Source: a bacterium SCSIO 12643 (GTDB lineage: Bacteria; Bacteroidota; Bacteroidia; Flavobacteriales_G; Salibacteraceae). Taken from it: DNA of 64,000 bases. The notes under the pieces are model-generated. The model was not told the origin of the DNA, did not search any database, and saw nothing but the letters and a program-made list of their open reading frames with translations. Below, piece by piece: positions 1-7,540 of this stretch (positions are counted from its first letter, which is position 1; every line of letters begins with the position of its first letter). The position numbers and the translations under genes are program-made. The DNA is taken from contig CP073750.1 in assembly GCA_024398135.1 (NCBI GenBank), forward strand, positions 3,472,001 through 3,536,000, written 5' to 3'.

Positions 1-2
1 TG

Positions 3-98
3 TTAGAGATTATCGATAATTACAAGAGTACCGCTAAAAATAAAGGAGTAACTGTGGATCTGATCAATAGAGGAGACGAGCCAACAGCCGACTATTAA
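3..98 (+). CDS. 3' end of a gene cut by the window edge, possibly a SulP-type anion permease (STAS tail)
   Basis: Only the last 31 codons are inside the window, ending in TAA at 96-98. The visible peptide begins LEIIDNYKSTAKNKG and alternates helix and strand like the last part of a STAS domain, the cytoplasmic tail of SulP sulfate permeases. The neighbours support a sulfate role: a Usp gene follows after 34 nt, then the Rrf2-DUF2061-cysHDN cluster. The fragment is too short to be sure; any protein ending in a helix/strand pair would look the same. Confidence 0.45.
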   Translation, partial: LEIIDNYKSTAKNKGVTVDLINRGDEPTADY

Positions 99-132
99 GC
101 AATGGTCTTCGGACCTCATTGAAATCAAAGCT

Positions 133-984
133 TTGAAAAAAGAGAATCAATATAAATCATACGATTATATGGTGCTTATGGATTTTTCTGAAGCATCATA
201 TATCGCTTTGAAGTATGCGATTTCAATGGCAAAGGTGCAAAATGCATGTATCCATATATTTCATGTGATTGATCAGGATGAGAAAATCGCAGATGAGAAT
301 CTGGATTCTTTGACACAGATTATCGAAAAAGAACGGAAGTCAGTCACTATTTTGCAATCTTCCATATGTGAGATGATTCATACTGAGGGGATTGAGACGA
401 AATCTTTAGTAGAGTTTGGTGACCTTATATGGATGATTAAAGATCAAACACAGAAGATTAATCCAGATCTTGTTTTCGTAGGTAAAAAAGAAGGAAAAAA
501 TAAAAATGATAGTCGTTTAATTAAATATCTGCTAGACGATTACAAAGGTTCCATTTTGATTGTTCAAAAAGATCAACAATTTAAAGAGTCGTCACAAATT
601 GTTTTAGGGTGTAGTAAGCGAACACTTAGATCTTGTAACATTGATTTTGCTTTGGAGTTGGGAAAGCTTACCCGCAAAGCTTTGCATGCATTTCATATAC
701 AGAAAAGCAATTTTTATTCTAAATCGGAAGGTTTATCTGATGAGTGGAAACAGCTTGAGAAAAATAACCCCGAGATAAAATGTACCTATCATAAAGGGGC
801 GCAAATCATAGATGGAATGATCACTTTTATGCAACAAAATAAAAGTGATTTGGTATGCTTAGGGAGAGGTAAAAGAAGAGAATCTCTATGGAGTAAGGTC
901 TTTGACTCTTCAGGTTATTTGGATCAATTAGTGGATCGGATCAATATTCCAATATTAGTTTTAGAAACTAACCCTGAAATGTAA
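133..984 (+). CDS. Universal stress protein, tandem UspA domains
   Basis: 283 aa with two Usp folds in tandem (about residues 10-145 and 150-280), the usual arrangement for long Bacteroidota Usp proteins. The start of domain 1, YMVLMDFSEASYIALKYA, is the classic Usp beta1-alpha1 opening (DFSE, then A-x-x-Y-A). The ATP-loop signature G-2x-G-9x-G-S/T is degenerate in both domains (GKKEGKNKND and GRGKRRESLWSKVFDSS), so nucleotide binding is doubtful. The start used is TTG at 133; the first ATG, at 169, would cut into strand beta1 and looks too late. It follows the permease fragment closely and is probably co-transcribed with it. Function beyond a general cytoplasmic stress protein cannot be read from sequence. 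Confidence 0.85.
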   Translation: MKKENQYKSYDYMVLMDFSEASYIALKYAISMAKVQNACIHIFHVIDQDEKIADENLDSLTQIIEKERKSVTILQSSICEMIHTEGIETKSLVEFGDLIWMIKDQTQKINPDLVFVGKKEGKNKNDSRLIKYLLDDYKGSILIVQKDQQFKESSQIVLGCSKRTLRSCNIDFALELGKLTRKALHAFHIQKSNFYSKSEGLSDEWKQLEKNNPEIKCTYHKGAQIIDGMITFMQQNKSDLVCLGRGKRRESLWSKVFDSSGYLDQLVDRINIPILVLETNPEM

Positions 985-1075
985 AACAAGTTGTTTTGCC
1001 CTTATTTAGAAGCTTTCAAAGAGAATTTGCTGGAGATAAAGTAGCGAAAATTCCGCAATATATTTACATTCGCAT

Positions 1076-1483
1076 ATGCTTTCTCGAAAAACTAAATATG
1101 GATTAAAAGCACTGACCTACATTGCCCGACACCAGGAAAATGCTCCTGTGCAGATTTCTGTCATTGCTGAAAGTGAAAATATTTCGCATAAGTATTTAGA
1201 GAGTATTTTGTTGTCGCTTAAGAAAATGGGGTATGTAGGGTCCAAGAAGGGTAAAGGGGGAGGATACTACCTCCTAAAATCACCCGCTGAGATTGGTATG
1301 ACTGATTTAATTCGAAATTTGGAAGGCCCAATTGCCATGTTACCATGTGTAAGTTTAAATTACTATGAAAAATGTGATGATTGCCCGGATGAAGATGCGT
1401 GTTCTGTGCATTTACTGATGATTCAGGTTAGAGATAGTACCTTAAAAGTCCTTGGAAATAATACCCTGGCAGACATTATTTAA
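1076..1483 (+). CDS. Rrf2-family transcriptional regulator (IscR/CymR type)
   Basis: 135 aa. Residues 1-80 form the Rrf2 winged helix: the opening SRKTKYGLKALTYIA, the recognition-helix region HKYLESILLSLKKMGYV and the glycine-rich wing GKGGGYYLL are typical. Four cysteines follow at 91, 100, 103 and 109, a pattern close to the three-cysteine Fe-S ligand set of IscR, so a [2Fe-2S] cluster is plausible but unproven. It lies just before DUF2061-cysHDN and a candidate operator lies in between, so a role as sulfate/cysteine regulator (as CymR in Firmicutes) is the likeliest reading. A TACATTCG sequence at 1065-1072, one mismatch from the TAnnTTTG -7 element, lies only 3 nt before the ATG, suggesting a very short or absent leader. 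Confidence 0.9.
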   Translation: MLSRKTKYGLKALTYIARHQENAPVQISVIAESENISHKYLESILLSLKKMGYVGSKKGKGGGYYLLKSPAEIGMTDLIRNLEGPIAMLPCVSLNYYEKCDDCPDEDACSVHLLMIQVRDSTLKVLGNNTLADII

Positions 1484-1537
1484 CATTTTACTGGATAATT
1501 AATTTCTAAATTATAGTTCACTAATGGATTTCGTATA

Positions 1538-1575
1538 TACATTTGCATAATTATCCTAGTATTCCGATAGGGTAA
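1538..1575 (+). promoter_or_regulatory. Promoter -7 element plus inverted-repeat operator of the sulfate assimilation operon
   Basis: TACATTTG at 1538-1545 matches the Bacteroidota -7 element TAnnTTTG. Six nt downstream, where transcription should start, lies an inverted repeat: TTATCCTA (1551-1558), a 9-nt spacer, and TAGGGTAA (1568-1575), 7 of 8 positions complementary. A repressor bound there would block initiation. The size and spacing suit a dimeric winged-helix regulator, and the Rrf2 gene immediately upstream is the obvious candidate. No clear TTG -33 element is visible. Binding is an inference. Confidence 0.55.
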
Positions 1576-1599
1576 TAGTAATTTAAAAGAAAATCTGGG

Positions 1600-1863
1600 A
1601 TGGGCATAATTCAATTGAAAGGTGAACAGCGTAATTATCAATCCGATAGCACATCTGAAAAACCAATCCGAAGTGTAGTAAAATCAATAAGTTGGCGTGT
1701 AGTAGGTACAGTGGATACAGTATTGATCTCCTGGTTGATTACGGGCACACTTACATTGGCATTTTCCATCGGTGCAGTGGAGTTGGTGACGAAGATGTTG
1801 TTGTATTTCTTTCATGAAAGAGTTTGGGCATCTATAAAATGGGGGAAGTCAAATGGATATTAA
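1600..1863 (+). CDS. DUF2061 small membrane protein
   Basis: 87 aa. The core from about residue 28, SWRVVGTVDTVLISWLITG, followed by a second hydrophobic segment and FFHERVWASIKWG, is the DUF2061 signature: two short membrane helices and a conserved basic/aromatic end. The family is repeatedly found in front of cysH/cysD/cysN in Bacteroidota and Proteobacteria, but its biochemical role is not established. The gene overlaps cysH by 11 nt, so translational coupling and a shared function in sulfate assimilation are likely. The N-terminal 25 residues are polar and variable. Confidence 0.85.
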   Translation: MGIIQLKGEQRNYQSDSTSEKPIRSVVKSISWRVVGTVDTVLISWLITGTLTLAFSIGAVELVTKMLLYFFHERVWASIKWGKSNGY

Positions 1864-2461
1864 TGAGGTTAACAAAGAATTAAATCAGAAATCTCCGACT
1901 GAGATTATACAGTGGGCTCTGGGTTTAAACAAAAAGTCTGTGGTGACAACAAATTTTAGACCTTACGAAGGCGCTATTTTGCATGCGGTTAGTAGAGTCA
2001 AAAATGATATCGATGTGATTTGGTGTGATACAGGTTATAATACTTCTTATACTTACAAACATGCAGATGAACTAATTAGAACCTTAAACTTAAATGTTCA
2101 TATGTATGTCCCGCAACAAACTGAGGCTTATAGAAAAGCCTTGATGGGAATTCCGGAGGTGGATAGTGAAGAACATAAGGTATTTACAGACCAGGTGAAG
2201 TTAGAACCTTTTAGAAGAGCAATGGCCGTCCACCAACCTGAAGTTTGGTTTACCAATCTAAGAAAAAATCAAACTGCATTTAGAAATAGTATTGATGTGG
2301 TTTCTTTAAGTGCTGATGGAGTGATTAAAGTAAGCCCGTTTTACAATTATTCTGACGAAGAATTAGATGCGTATTTGGAAGCACATAATATTCCAAATGA
2401 AACAAGATATTACGATCCAACCAAAGTTTTGGAAAATAGAGAATGCGGGTTACACGCTTAA
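1853..2461 (+). CDS. cysH: Phosphoadenylyl-sulfate (PAPS) reductase family
   Basis: 202 aa, within the usual 200-245 aa of the family. It reduces activated sulfate to sulfite with thioredoxin. The end, RECGLHA with the catalytic Cys198, is diagnostic. The middle, WFTNLRKNQTAFRNSI, matches the E. coli PAPS-reductase type (WFAGLRREQ) rather than the APS-reductase type, and the two cysteine pairs that hold the [4Fe-4S] cluster of APS reductases are absent. A cluster-free enzyme normally uses PAPS, which needs an APS kinase (CysC); none is visible here and CysN is not fused to one. The ATG at 1853 lies inside the preceding gene; cysD follows after 9 nt. Confidence 0.93.
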   Translation: MDINEVNKELNQKSPTEIIQWALGLNKKSVVTTNFRPYEGAILHAVSRVKNDIDVIWCDTGYNTSYTYKHADELIRTLNLNVHMYVPQQTEAYRKALMGIPEVDSEEHKVFTDQVKLEPFRRAMAVHQPEVWFTNLRKNQTAFRNSIDVVSLSADGVIKVSPFYNYSDEELDAYLEAHNIPNETRYYDPTKVLENRECGLHA

Positions 2462-2470
2462 GCAAACAGG

Positions 2471-3373
2471 ATGAAGGAAGTTTTAAGAGAGAATGCTTTA
2501 GAAAGTGAAGCAATTCATATACTTAGAGAAGTTATAGCGCAGTTTGAAAAACCAGTGTTATTATTCTCAGGTGGTAAGGACTCAATTACTCTCGTAAGAT
2601 TGGCGCAAAAAGCGTTTTATCCAGCGAAGATACCATTTCCATTAATGCATATCGATACGGGGCATAATTTCCCGGAAACTATTGAATTTAGAGATCGATT
2701 GGTTGAAGAGTTGGGTGTTGAACTAATTGTAAGACATGTTCAGGACAATATTGATTCAGGAAAGGTAAAAGAAGAGTCAGGGAAATATGCAAGTAGAAAT
2801 ATGCTGCAAACGGAGACTTTATTAGATGCCATTGAAGAATTTGGATTTGATGCATGTATTGGAGGAGCCAGAAGAGATGAAGAAAAAGCAAGAGCCAAAG
2901 AGCGTGTGTTTTCTGTAAGAGATGATTTTGGTCAGTGGGATGAAAAGAATCAAAGACCGGAGGTATTCGATATGCTTAATGGTAGAATTGATTTAGGGCA
3001 AAATGTTCGTGTATTTCCAATTTCGAACTGGACCGAATTAGATGTGTGGAGTTATATAGAAAAAGAGAATATTGAGATACCTTCAATATACTTTGCGCAT
3101 AAGAGATCTATTTTCTGGAGAGATGGTTTGATTTGGTCAGCTGAGGATGATGTGGTGTATAGAGAAGAAGATGAGACCGTGGAAGAACAGGTGGTTCGTT
3201 TTAGAACTGTTGGAGATATGAGTTGTACCGCAGCAGTATTATCAGAAGCATATACGATTACAGATGTTGTGAGTGAAATTAGAAGTTCAAGAATATCTGA
3301 GCGAGGAGCGAGAATTGATGATAAACGTTCTGAAGCGGCCATGGAGAAAAGAAAAAAGCAGGGTTATTTTTAA
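2471..3373 (+). CDS. cysD: Sulfate adenylyltransferase subunit 2 (ATP sulfurylase, PP-loop subunit)
   Basis: 300 aa, full family length (about 300). CysD makes adenylyl sulfate from ATP and sulfate, driven by GTP hydrolysis on CysN. The PP-loop LLFSGGKDSITLVRLA has the SGGKDS core at residues 33-38. Later blocks typical of CysD are visible: MHIDTGHNFPETIEFRD, GARRDEEKARAKERVFS, NVRVFPISNWTELDVW and VGDMSCTAAV. It lies between cysH (9 nt upstream) and cysN (18 nt downstream) in one operon, presumably under the operator before DUF2061. Cytoplasmic; no unusual features. Confidence 0.97.
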   Translation: MKEVLRENALESEAIHILREVIAQFEKPVLLFSGGKDSITLVRLAQKAFYPAKIPFPLMHIDTGHNFPETIEFRDRLVEELGVELIVRHVQDNIDSGKVKEESGKYASRNMLQTETLLDAIEEFGFDACIGGARRDEEKARAKERVFSVRDDFGQWDEKNQRPEVFDMLNGRIDLGQNVRVFPISNWTELDVWSYIEKENIEIPSIYFAHKRSIFWRDGLIWSAEDDVVYREEDETVEEQVVRFRTVGDMSCTAAVLSEAYTITDVVSEIRSSRISERGARIDDKRSEAAMEKRKKQGYF

Positions 3374-3391
3374 TAAATAGTAGACGAAAAC

Positions 3392-4642
3392 ATGGAAGTA
3401 TTAAAGATAGCTACTGCGGGTAGCGTAGATGATGGAAAAAGTACGTTGATCGGACGTATTTTATATGATACGAAATCGTTGACAGAGGATAAGCTGGAAG
3501 CCATTCAGCTAAGTAGTGCCCGAAAAGGTTTAGATTATTTAGATTTCTCATTGGCAACAGATGGGTTGGTAGCAGAAAGAGAACAGGGGATTACCATTGA
3601 TGTGGCACATATCTATTTTTCAACGCCTCATAGAAGTTATATTATCGCTGATACACCAGGGCACATTGAGTATACTCGAAATATGGTGACGGGTGCTTCG
3701 ACTTCTCAGGCTTCTATCATTTTGGTGGATGCTAGAAATGGAGTGATTGAGCAAACCGCAAGACACTTTTATATCAATAATTTACTTAGAATTAAGAATA
3801 TAATTGTTGCGGTGAATAAAATGGATTTGGTAGATTTTTCAGAGGATAAATTCAATCAGATCAAAGAAGATATTAAGAAGCTGCAAAGTGCAGGTACGTA
3901 TAAAAATCAACAAATTACTTTTATTCCAATAAGTGCTCTGCATGGAGATAATGTAGTGGAGTCTTCTGAAAGAATTTCATGGTATTCAGGAGAAACGTTG
4001 ATGGACACTTTGGAAAATATGCAGGCAGAAGATATCTATGAGAAAGCTTCAGCAAGATTTCCAGTACAGACTGTGATTAGACCCAAAACGGAAGAATATC
4101 ATGATTTCCGAGGATATGCAGGTAAACTATATGGAGCACATTTATCGGTAGGTGATGCTGTTCAGGTCTTACCTTCAGGTACAAAGTCTACAGTTAAGGA
4201 GATTCATTTTTTTGATGATGCGTATCAAAAGGCAAAAGCCGGAAGCTCGATTACCATCACTTTAGTGGATGATATTAATGTGAGTAGAGGTGATATGATA
4301 GTTAAAGATGGAGAGTTGCCTCAAGTGAGCAAAGAACTCAAAGCTACAGTGTGTTGGATGGATAAATCAGCGTTAAGAGTAGGAGGTAAATATCATCTTC
4401 AACATGGAGTACATACGGTATTAGCGAAAATAGGTGGAGTACAATTATTAGACGGAGCAAATTTTGCTAAGAATGATATTAATGATCAGACTTTGACATT
4501 AAACCAGATTGGAGAGGTCCAATTGAAGCTAAACCAACCGATATATTTTGATCGTTTTAGTGATAATAAAGAAAATGGTTCGTTTATTTTAATTGATGCG
4601 CAAACCAATACCACCGCTGGAGTAGGATTTATTAGTGGATAA
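3392..4642 (+). CDS. cysN: Sulfate adenylyltransferase subunit 1 (GTPase)
   Basis: 416 aa, the length of a stand-alone CysN; the roughly 200-aa C-terminal APS kinase found in NodQ/CysNC fusions is absent. The GTPase motifs are complete: P-loop G10-SVDDGKS, switch-II DTPGH (87-91) and NKMD (142-145). The remainder matches the EF-Tu-like beta-barrel domains 2 and 3. CysN couples GTP hydrolysis to APS formation by CysD. It is the last gene of the sulfate operon: a strong terminator follows 45 nt after the stop codon. Confidence 0.97.
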   Translation: MEVLKIATAGSVDDGKSTLIGRILYDTKSLTEDKLEAIQLSSARKGLDYLDFSLATDGLVAEREQGITIDVAHIYFSTPHRSYIIADTPGHIEYTRNMVTGASTSQASIILVDARNGVIEQTARHFYINNLLRIKNIIVAVNKMDLVDFSEDKFNQIKEDIKKLQSAGTYKNQQITFIPISALHGDNVVESSERISWYSGETLMDTLENMQAEDIYEKASARFPVQTVIRPKTEEYHDFRGYAGKLYGAHLSVGDAVQVLPSGTKSTVKEIHFFDDAYQKAKAGSSITITLVDDINVSRGDMIVKDGELPQVSKELKATVCWMDKSALRVGGKYHLQHGVHTVLAKIGGVQLLDGANFAKNDINDQTLTLNQIGEVQLKLNQPIYFDRFSDNKENGSFILIDAQTNTTAGVGFISG

Positions 4643-4687
4643 TAGATAGAAGCTTTATTTGTTTGAGTCCTAAATAAAGTTTCAGAT

Positions 4688-4723
4688 AAAAAATCCAACT
4701 AACATCGTTAGTTGGATTTTTTT
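4688..4723 (+). terminator. Rho-independent terminator after cysN
   Basis: A perfect stem: ATCCAACTAAC at 4693-4703, loop ATC, and its complement at 4707-4717, extended by an A-run on the left pairing with a T-run on the right (16 bp in total). Seven T follow the GC part, so it ends the cysN transcript; the A-run makes it work from either side. Confidence 0.92.
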
Positions 4724-5012
4724 ATGTTTTAAAACGAAAACCTACTTTTTAAGACGTGATGCCAAAAAAAACTGTAAAAACTATTTTTTTGATATTTTGG
4801 GTTTAAAGTGTTGATGTTGATATGTTTATAAGACTTTTTTAGCTTTTGGGGAATTACAAAAAATACGTATTTACCCTGATACCAAAAGTGCGAACGCCAT
4901 AGTAAATTGCCGCGATTTTATTTGGTGTTGGAGTATCATAGAATAAGTATTTACCACACCATTAAATGAATTAAGAAATAACTGAACAGAACCGAACAAA
5001 CCTGGTGTGACT
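4724..5012 (+). promoter_or_regulatory. Long upstream region of the 5013 gene, with box copy A
   Basis: About 290 nt without a gene. It holds the first copy of a 27-nt box (4861-4887: palindrome AAATACGTATTT then ACCCTGATACCAAAA) and, about 80 nt further, a partial copy AATAAGTATTTACC at 4942-4955 (13 of 14 with the box). The stretch 4801-4832 resembles 5560-5587 upstream of copy B, so the two upstream regions look like diverged duplicates. No TAnnTTTG element stands out; the box may itself be a promoter or activator site. Confidence 0.55.
4861..4887 (+). repeat. 27-nt regulatory box, copy A
   Basis: Identical over 27 nt to 5627-5653 and matching 23 of 27 positions at 12521-12547. It starts with a perfect 12-nt palindrome (AAATACGTATTT) and ends in the conserved GATACCAAAA. 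It lies about 125 nt before the start at 5013. The length and placement suit a binding site for a dimeric regulator. Confidence 0.75.
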
Positions 5013-5474
5013 ATGACGGCACATGCATCTGATCTGAATAAAATACTCAGACATCTTAGAGACCACTATGATGATTCAGTCATGACAACGTTTTATGCGT
5101 TTTATGAATCTGGGTCGATCATTACGAATGCACAAAGAGAAAAACTGGAAAAATTACAGGAAAAACTAATAGCAGACCATAATGTCAAGATAATTTCAAA
5201 CAAAGGCGTATATGGGCCGGAAGGTTTTCCATTTTTAAGCTTAACGCATCAGGGGTTTGATTTTATTCAATCTGGAGGATATAAATTTTATTCATCTATT
5301 TCGAACAACCAAAAAAGAGCAGAACGTTGGATTCGGATTCGGTTTTTATACATAATTCTTCTAGGTATGTTGGCCATTGGATTAGCTTATGTAGCTGTTC
5401 AGAAAATTCTTGAAATTAGAGAGTTAGAAAAGGAGAATGAATTATTAAAAAAGGAATTAAGAAGACAAGAATAA
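5013..5474 (+). CDS. Unknown membrane-anchored protein: possible winged-helix domain, one TM helix, coiled coil
   Basis: 153 aa from the ATG at 5013 (a GTG at 5007 is also possible). Residues 1-90 are helical and then contain FPFLSLTHQGFDFIQSGGY, which resembles the last helix and wing of small winged-helix domains. Residues about 110-133 form one transmembrane helix, and the last 20 residues (EIRELEKENELLKKELRR) are a charged coiled coil. No signal peptide, so the N-terminal domain should be cytoplasmic. I do not recognise the family. It has its own upstream region carrying box copy A and shares that box with the next transcription unit, so it is probably co-regulated with the 5809-8098 genes. 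Confidence 0.7.
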   Translation: MTAHASDLNKILRHLRDHYDDSVMTTFYAFYESGSIITNAQREKLEKLQEKLIADHNVKIISNKGVYGPEGFPFLSLTHQGFDFIQSGGYKFYSSISNNQKRAERWIRIRFLYIILLGMLAIGLAYVAVQKILEIRELEKENELLKKELRRQE

Positions 5475-5808
5475 AACGTAAGTTATTTATTATTAAGTGA
5501 CTATAAGAATGCCGCTGTAGGATACATGTATATTTTTTGATTTTTTTGATGTCACTAGTGTTTAAGGTGTAAGTGGTTGTTTATTAGTGCTATATGTGCT
5601 TAAATGCGTAAAGTCACCAATATAAAAAATACGTATTTACCCTGATACCAAAAACAAAATAAGATGTTTAATTTTAAGGCAGCGAAAAAGAACCGAATTA
5701 AAAGATTTGTTTTTAATATCTAAAAACTAGACTTTTATGAAAATGACAGGATTCGTTTTAAATAAATTTTCAGTCATTTAAACTTAAAACAACCAAACAA
5801 ACATAACC
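5475..5808 (+). promoter_or_regulatory. Long upstream region of the 5809 gene, with box copy B
   Basis: About 330 nt without a convincing gene. It carries box copy B (5627-5653) and the upstream segment 5560-5587 that resembles 4801-4832. A 14-codon reading frame at 5737-5781 (ATG to TAA) could be a leader peptide but nothing else supports it. No terminator is visible after the 5013 gene, so read-through into 5809 is possible. Confidence 0.5.
5627..5653 (+). repeat. 27-nt regulatory box, copy B
   Basis: Exact copy of 4861-4887: AAATACGTATTT palindrome followed by ACCCTGATACCAAAA. It lies 155 nt before the start codon at 5809. Confidence 0.75.
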
Positions 5809-6315
5809 ATGGCGACAATTAATGAACTTACTGAAGACCAGTTTAAAAGTCTCTTAGACGAGTACTTTGCTCCGGCAAGTAAAAGGTCTAAAATGACTGA
5901 TGCAGAGATTAAAGATTTAGCTCAAAGGCTCAATCAAAAGATAAACGTGCCTATTATCAATGAAACAGGAGAAGAGAAAATTCTAATCAAAATTGTGATT
6001 AAAATTGATCGCTTTTTATATGATAATCTTCCGAATGAATTTTATGATTTGGTAAGAAGTCTGGATAAAGGTATTGACGATGAGGAAGCCAAACGCTTAA
6101 TCGTACGTCTATCTAAACTAGCCAATGAAAAAATAAATATTCCCTATTTACCTGAATCCGTTGAATATATAGCCATAAGGTTTGTAATAGGAGTTATTAT
6201 CAACGCAGCAAGAAAGCAATGGGATATGAGCAAGTCTAAAGAAATGGCTTTGGATATGAATATTCCAGCGCATAAAGAAGCATCAGTTGTTGAATTAAAC
6301 CACATGTTAGCTTAA
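5809..6315 (+). CDS. Unknown helical protein with an internal duplication
   Basis: 168 aa, no signal peptide. Two copies of a roughly 45-residue unit can be aligned by eye: residues 29-72 (MTDAEIKDLAQRLNQKINVP, then an amphipathic I/V-rich helix) and 89-134 (IDDEEAKRLIVRLSKLANEK, INIP, then a similar helix). Both have an acidic-start helix, the K-I-N-V/I-P turn and a hydrophobic helix; the second could insert in or touch a membrane. I do not recognise the family. It is 11 nt upstream of the serine-hydrolase gene and surely co-transcribed with it, so it may be a partner, inhibitor or sensor for that enzyme. That role is inference only. Confidence 0.75.
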   Translation: MATINELTEDQFKSLLDEYFAPASKRSKMTDAEIKDLAQRLNQKINVPIINETGEEKILIKIVIKIDRFLYDNLPNEFYDLVRSLDKGIDDEEAKRLIVRLSKLANEKINIPYLPESVEYIAIRFVIGVIINAARKQWDMSKSKEMALDMNIPAHKEASVVELNHMLA

Positions 6316-6326
6316 AAAGATCACCT

Positions 6327-7454
6327 ATGAAAGCACAATTATTTTTTGCAACAAATAGAAACCATCAGGGGAATGATAGGTGGAATCCAACGGGATATGG
6401 CCCAAAATTCAGTAGTGATGGACATTACAATTTGAGATTTGGAGAGTTGACATTAGATATAGATCAAAAGATTGTAGAAAAGCATTTGAACAAGAAATTC
6501 AAATCAGGAAGGGAAGGGGATGGAGAAAGTTTAGCTAATTATTTGACGAAACAAGCACGTCACGCTCATATTAAGGCTTACGAAGATCAAACCGGAAAAA
6601 CAGATCAAGAAATTACATTTGATGATAATTCTTCTACACGTTTTTTCAAGGGTTTAAAAAACTACATGGATCAGACTTCGGATGTCCTGGTATATATGCA
6701 TGGATTTAATGTGTCATGGGATGAGGCAGTAGGTGCAGCATTAGCTATGGAGTTTATGGTGAACCGTAACAATTCTGATGAGGATACAATGATCAAAGTA
6801 GTCTTGTTTTCCTGGCCATCAGATGGAAGTATGATGCCTTTTGCTGCGTACAAATCTGATAGAAGTGATGCACGGGATTCTGCGCAGTCCATTGCGAGAG
6901 GCATTTTAAAGTTGAGAGATTTTTTATATAAAATACATCGATCTTCAGATCAGGAATTACAACCATGTGGGCAATCCATTAGTTTATTGTGCCATTCCAT
7001 GGGAAATTACGTATTACAGAATGCACTAAAGAAAATTATTGGATATTCTAACTCCAGACAAATGCCAAGAGTATTTGATAACCTCTTTATGTGTGCCCCG
7101 GATGTCAATGACAATGTTTTTGAACATGATCAACCAATGGCACAGATTCATGAATTGAGCAATCATATTAGCGTATATTATAATAATGGAGATACAGCAA
7201 TGTATATCTCCGATTTTACTAAAGGAAATACCCAAAGATTAGGACACACAGGTACCGCACGACCACAACTCATACATAACAAAATACATCAAGTAGATTG
7301 TTCACCAATCGTAAAAGGACTGGTTGAGCATAGTTATTATTTATGGGCAACCGTGAATGATGATATTACCATGACCTTAAGAAATGTACCATTTGATGCG
7401 AAATCCAGAGAAAGAAAAAAGCTGGCGAATAGCAGAGAGTGGCAAATGGAATAA
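6327..7454 (+). CDS. Alpha/beta-hydrolase, DUF900-type esterase
   Basis: 375 aa. The sequence VLVYMHGFNVSWDEA (120-134), FSWPSDG (161-167), LLCHSMGNYVL (220-230) and FMCAPDVNDNVF (254-265) are the landmarks of the DUF900 alpha/beta-hydrolases. The predicted triad is Ser224 in C-H-S-M-G (the first Gly of GxSxG is Cys), Asp289 in NNGDT and His335 in VEHSYY. No signal peptide, so it acts in the cytoplasm; substrate unknown. DUF900 enzymes occur in general metabolism and, with partner genes, in some bacterial conflict systems, so the association with three orphan genes is worth attention. It forms a unit with 5809 and, after an 86-nt gap, probably 7541. Confidence 0.85.
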   Translation: MKAQLFFATNRNHQGNDRWNPTGYGPKFSSDGHYNLRFGELTLDIDQKIVEKHLNKKFKSGREGDGESLANYLTKQARHAHIKAYEDQTGKTDQEITFDDNSSTRFFKGLKNYMDQTSDVLVYMHGFNVSWDEAVGAALAMEFMVNRNNSDEDTMIKVVLFSWPSDGSMMPFAAYKSDRSDARDSAQSIARGILKLRDFLYKIHRSSDQELQPCGQSISLLCHSMGNYVLQNALKKIIGYSNSRQMPRVFDNLFMCAPDVNDNVFEHDQPMAQIHELSNHISVYYNNGDTAMYISDFTKGNTQRLGHTGTARPQLIHNKIHQVDCSPIVKGLVEHSYYLWATVNDDITMTLRNVPFDAKSRERKKLANSREWQME

Positions 7455-7540
7455 GGTTTAGGTCTATTTATAGACGAACGTTTAGTACCCGATTTAGTAG
7501 ATCATGCCGGGTTTAGGTTAAATCATTAAACGTAAGTATT

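Noticed and set aside
3052-3342. 96-codon antisense frame in cysD
   Set aside because: cysD is complete with all family motifs on the + strand; the antisense frame is a by-product of codon use.
5737-5781. 14-codon leader frame between box B and the 5809 gene
   Set aside because: No conservation or ribosome-binding evidence; in A+T-rich DNA such short frames are expected by chance, so it is only mentioned with the intergenic region.
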